A stretch of DNA of 64,000 nucleotides from an uncultured Lachnospiraceae bacterium (GTDB taxonomy: Bacteria > Bacillota > Clostridia > Lachnospirales > Lachnospiraceae): contig ONNQ01000007.1 in NCBI GenBank assembly GCA_900319245.1, forward strand, positions 29,441 to 93,440, given 5' to 3'. This document shows positions 60,799 to 64,000 of the stretch, one piece after another. Each line of letters starts with the position of its first letter. The first letter of the stretch is position 1. A program made the position numbers and the translations under genes. The notes beneath the pieces are model-generated. The model worked only from the letters and a program-made list of their open reading frames with translations. It was not told where the DNA came from and made no database searches.

Positions 60799-62178
60799 AT
60801 GAAAAAGCCTAATAAAATTCAAACAATACTATCCATAGCATCCTGCAAAATGATCCGCACAGTTCTGCGAAAGACTGGACGCGGCGGCACTGCCCTTCCC
60901 GGCACAGTGGCCATGAAGATCTCCCGCAATATTCTCTCTGTACCTGCCAAGGATATGGAGATTGTCCTGGTGACAGGGACCAACGGTAAGACCACAACCT
61001 GCAATATGATCGAACACGCGCTGACCGATGGCGGGCACGACTGTCACCGCGACAAATCCGGTGCGAATCTTCTGCACGGGATCACGTCCGATCTGCTCTG
61101 CGATACAAACTGGCTCGGCAAGCCCAACAGCCACTACGCCGTTCTGGAAGTCGATGAGGCTGCGCTCAAACAGGTGGCGCCTCTCATCCATCCCAAGGCC
61201 ATTGTTGTGACCAACCTCTTCACAGACCAGGCTGACCGCTTTGGCAGCGTAGAGAATACACGCAAGGAAATCAAGAAGGGAATCCTGCTGAGTCCCGATT
61301 CCGTCCTCGTACTCAACGCGCAGGATACGCAGTCCGCTGCGCTTGCCCTCGGCGTTCCCAACAAGGTAATCTGGTACGGCCTCGACGGGTCGGTCGGCGA
61401 ACAAGGGGACGTGGATCTTTCCGACGCCGGCAAGTGCCCCAAGTGCGGCAGTGCGTACGAATACGATTATCATATCTATGCGCATCTGGGCGGATTCCGC
61501 TGCCCCAAGTGCGGCTACGCGCATCATGAGCCGGACGTCACTGTGACCTCCATTGACAAGATGGATACCAGCGGAAGCACCATTCACCTGCGCACGGATG
61601 GCAAGGAAGAAGAAGTATTTGTCGCACTCCCTGCCGTCTACAACGTATATAACGCGGCTGCCTGCGTGGGCGCCATCAAGGCCATGGGACTGCCCGCTTC
61701 CGAGGCGATTCAATCCCTTGCCACAGTTCAGTCGGCGTTCGGCCGCATGGAGACCTTTGAGCTGGGCGGCAATGTCCTGCAGATGATCCTTGTCAAAAAT
61801 CCGGCCGGCTGCAATCAGGCCTTCACCTATGTGACCAGCTTTGGCGATCCTTTTAATGCAGTCCTTTGCCTCAATAACCGGACCGGTGACGGGCATGATT
61901 TCTCCTGGATCGAAAATACCGATTATGAGAAGCTCTGCGCGGATCCTCATTTGCAGAAGCTGTATGTGTGCGGCGACCGTGCGCAGGATCTCTATGACAG
62001 GCTGCTTCGTGCCGGCGCCCATCAAGAAAACATGGAGCTTGTGACCGATTATTCGAAACTTGTCGATGAACTGGAGCAGGAAACCTGCACCACCTTCCTT
62101 CTTCCCAACTACACAGCCATGATGGAGCTGCGCACGGCGCTCAGCCCCAAGACCGGAAATAAGGAGTTCTGGGAGTAA
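60799..62178 (+). CDS. murT: MurT-type Mur ligase (lipid II isoglutaminyl synthase subunit)
   Basis: Mur-ligase-family subunit that, with the glutaminase GatD, amidates the D-glutamate of lipid II; 459 residues. The ATP-binding P-loop is EIVLVTGTNGKTTT at about 54-67. The MurT-specific zinc-ribbon insertion has two CPKCG motifs (near 214 and 235). The C-terminal domain (about 315-459) is the DUF1727 region that binds GatD. The start ATG has GGTGA 4 nt before it. In most Gram-positives gatD follows murT directly; here a terminator and the convergent glgA gene follow and no amidotransferase is present on either side. Confidence 0.9.
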   Translation: MKKPNKIQTILSIASCKMIRTVLRKTGRGGTALPGTVAMKISRNILSVPAKDMEIVLVTGTNGKTTTCNMIEHALTDGGHDCHRDKSGANLLHGITSDLLCDTNWLGKPNSHYAVLEVDEAALKQVAPLIHPKAIVVTNLFTDQADRFGSVENTRKEIKKGILLSPDSVLVLNAQDTQSAALALGVPNKVIWYGLDGSVGEQGDVDLSDAGKCPKCGSAYEYDYHIYAHLGGFRCPKCGYAHHEPDVTVTSIDKMDTSGSTIHLRTDGKEEEVFVALPAVYNVYNAAACVGAIKAMGLPASEAIQSLATVQSAFGRMETFELGGNVLQMILVKNPAGCNQAFTYVTSFGDPFNAVLCLNNRTGDGHDFSWIENTDYEKLCADPHLQKLYVCGDRAQDLYDRLLRAGAHQENMELVTDYSKLVDELEQETCTTFLLPNYTAMMELRTALSPKTGNKEFWE

Positions 62179-62190
62179 TATATATGCACA

Positions 62191-62223
62191 AAAAAACTGT
62201 CGCATCATGTGCGGCAGTTTTTT
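62191..62223 (+). terminator. Terminator of murT
   Basis: AAAAAACTGTCGCA / TGCGGCAGTTTTTT, 14-bp stem with one G-U pair, TCATG loop, ending in six T. It lies 13 nt past the stop. Confidence 0.92.
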
Positions 62224-62225
62224 AT

Positions 62226-62306
62226 GGTAGTCTGCCCTTTTAATAATAAAAAAAGGGCGCTGCCCTTGCCGATGAATCAGCAAGATGCAGCCGCCCCTTT
62301 CATATG
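62226..62306. repeat. Repeated 3' terminator domain, copy 2 (also glgA terminator)
   Basis: Second copy of the element at 36218-36290, in the same orientation, from GGTAGTCTGCC to ATATG. GGGCGCTGC pairs with GCAGCCGCCC (one bulge), where copy 1 has GGGCATTGC with GCAATACCC, so two pairs have changed together. On the minus strand it is followed by TTTTTTTATT and would terminate glgA. Confidence 0.75.
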
Positions 62307-62332
62307 TCCTTATTCAGATGTTCGATGACCGA

Positions 62333-64000
62333 TTACTGCGTCATCTGCACATACAGCTCACGATACTGCTTAGCAGATACGTTCCAGGAGACATCCTTAT
62401 TCATGTTGCGCTTAACCATCTCATCCCACGCTTCACGATACTCGAAGTACAGGGTCTTCGCTCTGTTGGTCGCGTCAAGAAGGAGGCCGGACTCATATCT
62501 GTCGAATGTGAAGCCGTTGCCTTCGCCGGTGAACTTGTTGAAAGGCTCAACGGTATCCTTGAGACCGCCGGTCTCACGCACGATCGGAACTGTGCCGTAG
62601 TGCATAGCGATCAGCTGGGTCAGTCCGCAAGGCTCAAATCTGGACGGAACGAAGAAGGCGTCTGCGCCTGCATAGATGCCGTGTGCCAGACTCTCGTCAT
62701 AGGCGATGTACGCGCAGAAGCTGCCTCTGTACGCATTCTCATAATAACGGAAGGAATCCTCATAGACCTTGTCGCCTGTACCAAGTACGACAACCTGTGT
62801 ATTGCCATCCATCAGCTGCGGAACGATCGCGTTGACAAGGTCAAGACCCTTCTGGTCAGTCAGACGGGAAATCAGACCGATCACGATCTTATTCTCATCC
62901 TGCTCAAGACCCAGAGACGCCTGCATAGCGAGCTTGTTCGCTTTCTTCTTCTCAATGACGTTGGTCACATCGTACGGAGCCGCCAGCAGCTTGTCTGTAG
63001 CCGGATCCCACATGCCATAGTCGATACCGTTGACAATGCCGTGGAGCTTGCCACTATGATAACGAAGGTGCGCATCCAGATTCTCGCCGTAGAAAGGAGT
63101 CTGGATCTCGTTTGCGTAGGTTGCGCTGACGGTTGTGATGACGTTGGCATAGGCCAGGCCGCCCTTGAACATGTTGGCGTCCTCATAACCCTGCTTGAGC
63201 GCATCCTTGTTGAATACATAATCCGGAAGTCCGGACCAGTACTGGATGGTCGGGATGTTGTAGATACCCTGGAAGCGCAGGTTGTGGATCGTGATCATAA
63301 CCTTCGCGCGTGCAACAGGGGTGTTGGCGAACATGGTGCGCAGATAGACCGGTACGAGACCTGCCTGCCAGTCGTGGCAGTGGATGACGTCCGGAATCCA
63401 ATCCATGTAGTTGAGCGCTGCCAGAGCCGCCTTGCCAAAATAGCAGAACTTCGGAATATCGTCGATCAGGTTGGTGTAAGGCTTACCTTCGCTGAAGAAC
63501 TCTTCGTTGTCGATGAAATCATAGACAACGCCGTCCCATACATACTCCATGATGCCGACATAGTAGGTGCGGCCATCTGCGCAGAGATCCATATGGAAAG
63601 CGCCACGGTAAACCATCTTCTCCTGCCACTTCTGCGGGATGCATTTATATCTGGGAAGAATGACTTTGACATCGCAGTTCTGCTTGATCAGAGCCTTGGG
63701 AAGCGCGTACATAACGTCGCCCAATCCGCCTGTCTTGACGAAAGGATAGCACTCGGAACCGATGAATGCGATGCTTCTTCTGGGCTGGGGCAGCGCGGGC
63801 TCTTCAGGAGCTTCTTCTGCTGCGGGCTCTTCTTCTGCGGGCGCCTCTTCTGCCTTGACTTCCTCGACAACGGGTGCCTCTTCAGCTTTGACTTCTTCGA
63901 CGACGGGAGCCTCGACAGCCTTCACTTCCTCGACAACGGGTGCCTCTTCAGCTTTGACTTCTTCGACGACGGGAGCCTCGACAGCCTTCACTTCCTCGAC
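62333..64000 (-). CDS. glgA: Glycogen synthase with repetitive N-terminal extension (cut by window edge)
   Basis: ADP-glucose-dependent GT5 glycogen synthase; the 5' end lies outside the window, so only about 556 residues are visible. The GT5 core starts at RRSIAFIGSECYPFVKTGGLGDVMYALPKAL with the KTGGL substrate motif and has the C-terminal SRFEPCGLTQLIAMHYGTVPIVRETGGLKDTV signature. Before the core is a low-complexity region of 11-residue units EEVKAxEAPVV (63856-64000), encoded by DNA repeats of 66-bp period that continue past the edge. Standard GlgA lacks such an extension. No start codon is visible; the GTG at 63991 is inside the repeat. Confidence 0.92.
   Translation of the reverse strand, partial: VEEVKAVEAPVVEEVKAEEAPVVEEVKAVEAPVVEEVKAEEAPVVEEVKAEEAPAEEEPAAEEAPEEPALPQPRRSIAFIGSECYPFVKTGGLGDVMYALPKALIKQNCDVKVILPRYKCIPQKWQEKMVYRGAFHMDLCADGRTYYVGIMEYVWDGVVYDFIDNEEFFSEGKPYTNLIDDIPKFCYFGKAALAALNYMDWIPDVIHCHDWQAGLVPVYLRTMFANTPVARAKVMITIHNLRFQGIYNIPTIQYWSGLPDYVFNKDALKQGYEDANMFKGGLAYANVITTVSATYANEIQTPFYGENLDAHLRYHSGKLHGIVNGIDYGMWDPATDKLLAAPYDVTNVIEKKKANKLAMQASLGLEQDENKIVIGLISRLTDQKGLDLVNAIVPQLMDGNTQVVVLGTGDKVYEDSFRYYENAYRGSFCAYIAYDESLAHGIYAGADAFFVPSRFEPCGLTQLIAMHYGTVPIVRETGGLKDTVEPFNKFTGEGNGFTFDRYESGLLLDATNRAKTLYFEYREAWDEMVKRNMNKDVSWNVSAKQYRELYVQMTQ
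63856..64000 (-). repeat. 66-bp tandem coding repeat (two 11-residue units) in glgA
   Basis: From about 63856 to the window edge the sequence repeats with a 66-bp period, each period coding two Glu/Ala/Val/Pro-rich 11-residue units. The array continues beyond the window. Confidence 0.88.

Noticed and set aside
60829-62283. 484-residue open frame on the minus strand
   Set aside because: Antisense to murT and running through the murT terminator; no ribosome site or domain.

Overview
The window looks like a chromosomal segment of an anaerobic, low-to-mid GC Bacillota, most likely Clostridia and plausibly Lachnospiraceae. The evidence is Gram-positive Shine-Dalgarno sequences (GGAGG) before most genes, LAGC/LAAC lipoproteins, cell-wall-binding repeat proteins, sugar ABC transporters lacking their own ATPase, a CBS-domain family II pyrophosphatase, MurT, meso-diaminopimelate dehydrogenase and a non-mevalonate isoprenoid pathway. 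No mobile element, CRISPR array, rRNA or tRNA was recognised. 51 protein genes are called; the first (glycogen phosphorylase) and last (glycogen synthase) run off the window edges.

Layout. 1-8.6 kb: glgP end, an rRNA methyltransferase, an AlaX-type editing protein, prfB and secA (all minus strand), then an OhrR-like regulator. 8.7-11.1 kb: a large secreted amidase with cell-wall-binding repeats. 11.2-20.4 kb: an alpha-galactoside locus (substrate-binding lipoprotein, two permeases, YesL-like protein, two divergent AraC regulators, GH36 alpha-galactosidase). 20.7 kb: a diacylglycerol-kinase-type lipid kinase. 21.7-32.3 kb: a probable cellobiose locus (LacI regulator, two permeases, three homologous substrate-binding lipoproteins, divergent GH94 phosphorylase). 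32.4-38.2 kb: pyrophosphatase, O-acetylhomoserine sulfhydrylase, fructose PTS. 38.4-44.3 kb: phosphatase, a barstar/barnase/NlpC-P60 group, and a Y-family polymerase divergent from a repressor plus ImmA-type protease. 44.4-51.2 kb: an eight-gene molybdenum operon. 51.5-62.2 kb: Dap dehydrogenase, 2-hydroxyacid dehydrogenase, ThyA, PfkB kinase, alanine/Na+ symporter, Dxr, Dxs and MurT. 62.3 kb to the edge: GlgA with an unusual repetitive N-terminus.

The most interesting non-protein feature is the gene-free stretch 35576-36313. It holds two divergently oriented copies of one structured element (about 280-300 nt each). They share a conserved core (63 of 73 positions identical by eye), but their closing and basal stems have unrelated sequences that are nevertheless self-complementary in each copy. 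Each ends in a forked terminator hairpin. This is the signature of a structured RNA, and I cannot assign it to a known family. A third, partial copy (3' domain only) lies at 62226-62306.

Regulatory sequences that can be read include: a LexA-type box inside the promoter spacer of the Y-family polymerase with repeated AGAGGAAAT boxes shared with the divergent repressor; WalR-type direct repeats before both cell-wall hydrolase genes; paired CGTTATA motifs in the molybdenum region; an OhrR-type palindrome region; and hairpins inside both sugar-transport operons that would set subunit ratios. All functional assignments are from motif reading only; no database search was run.
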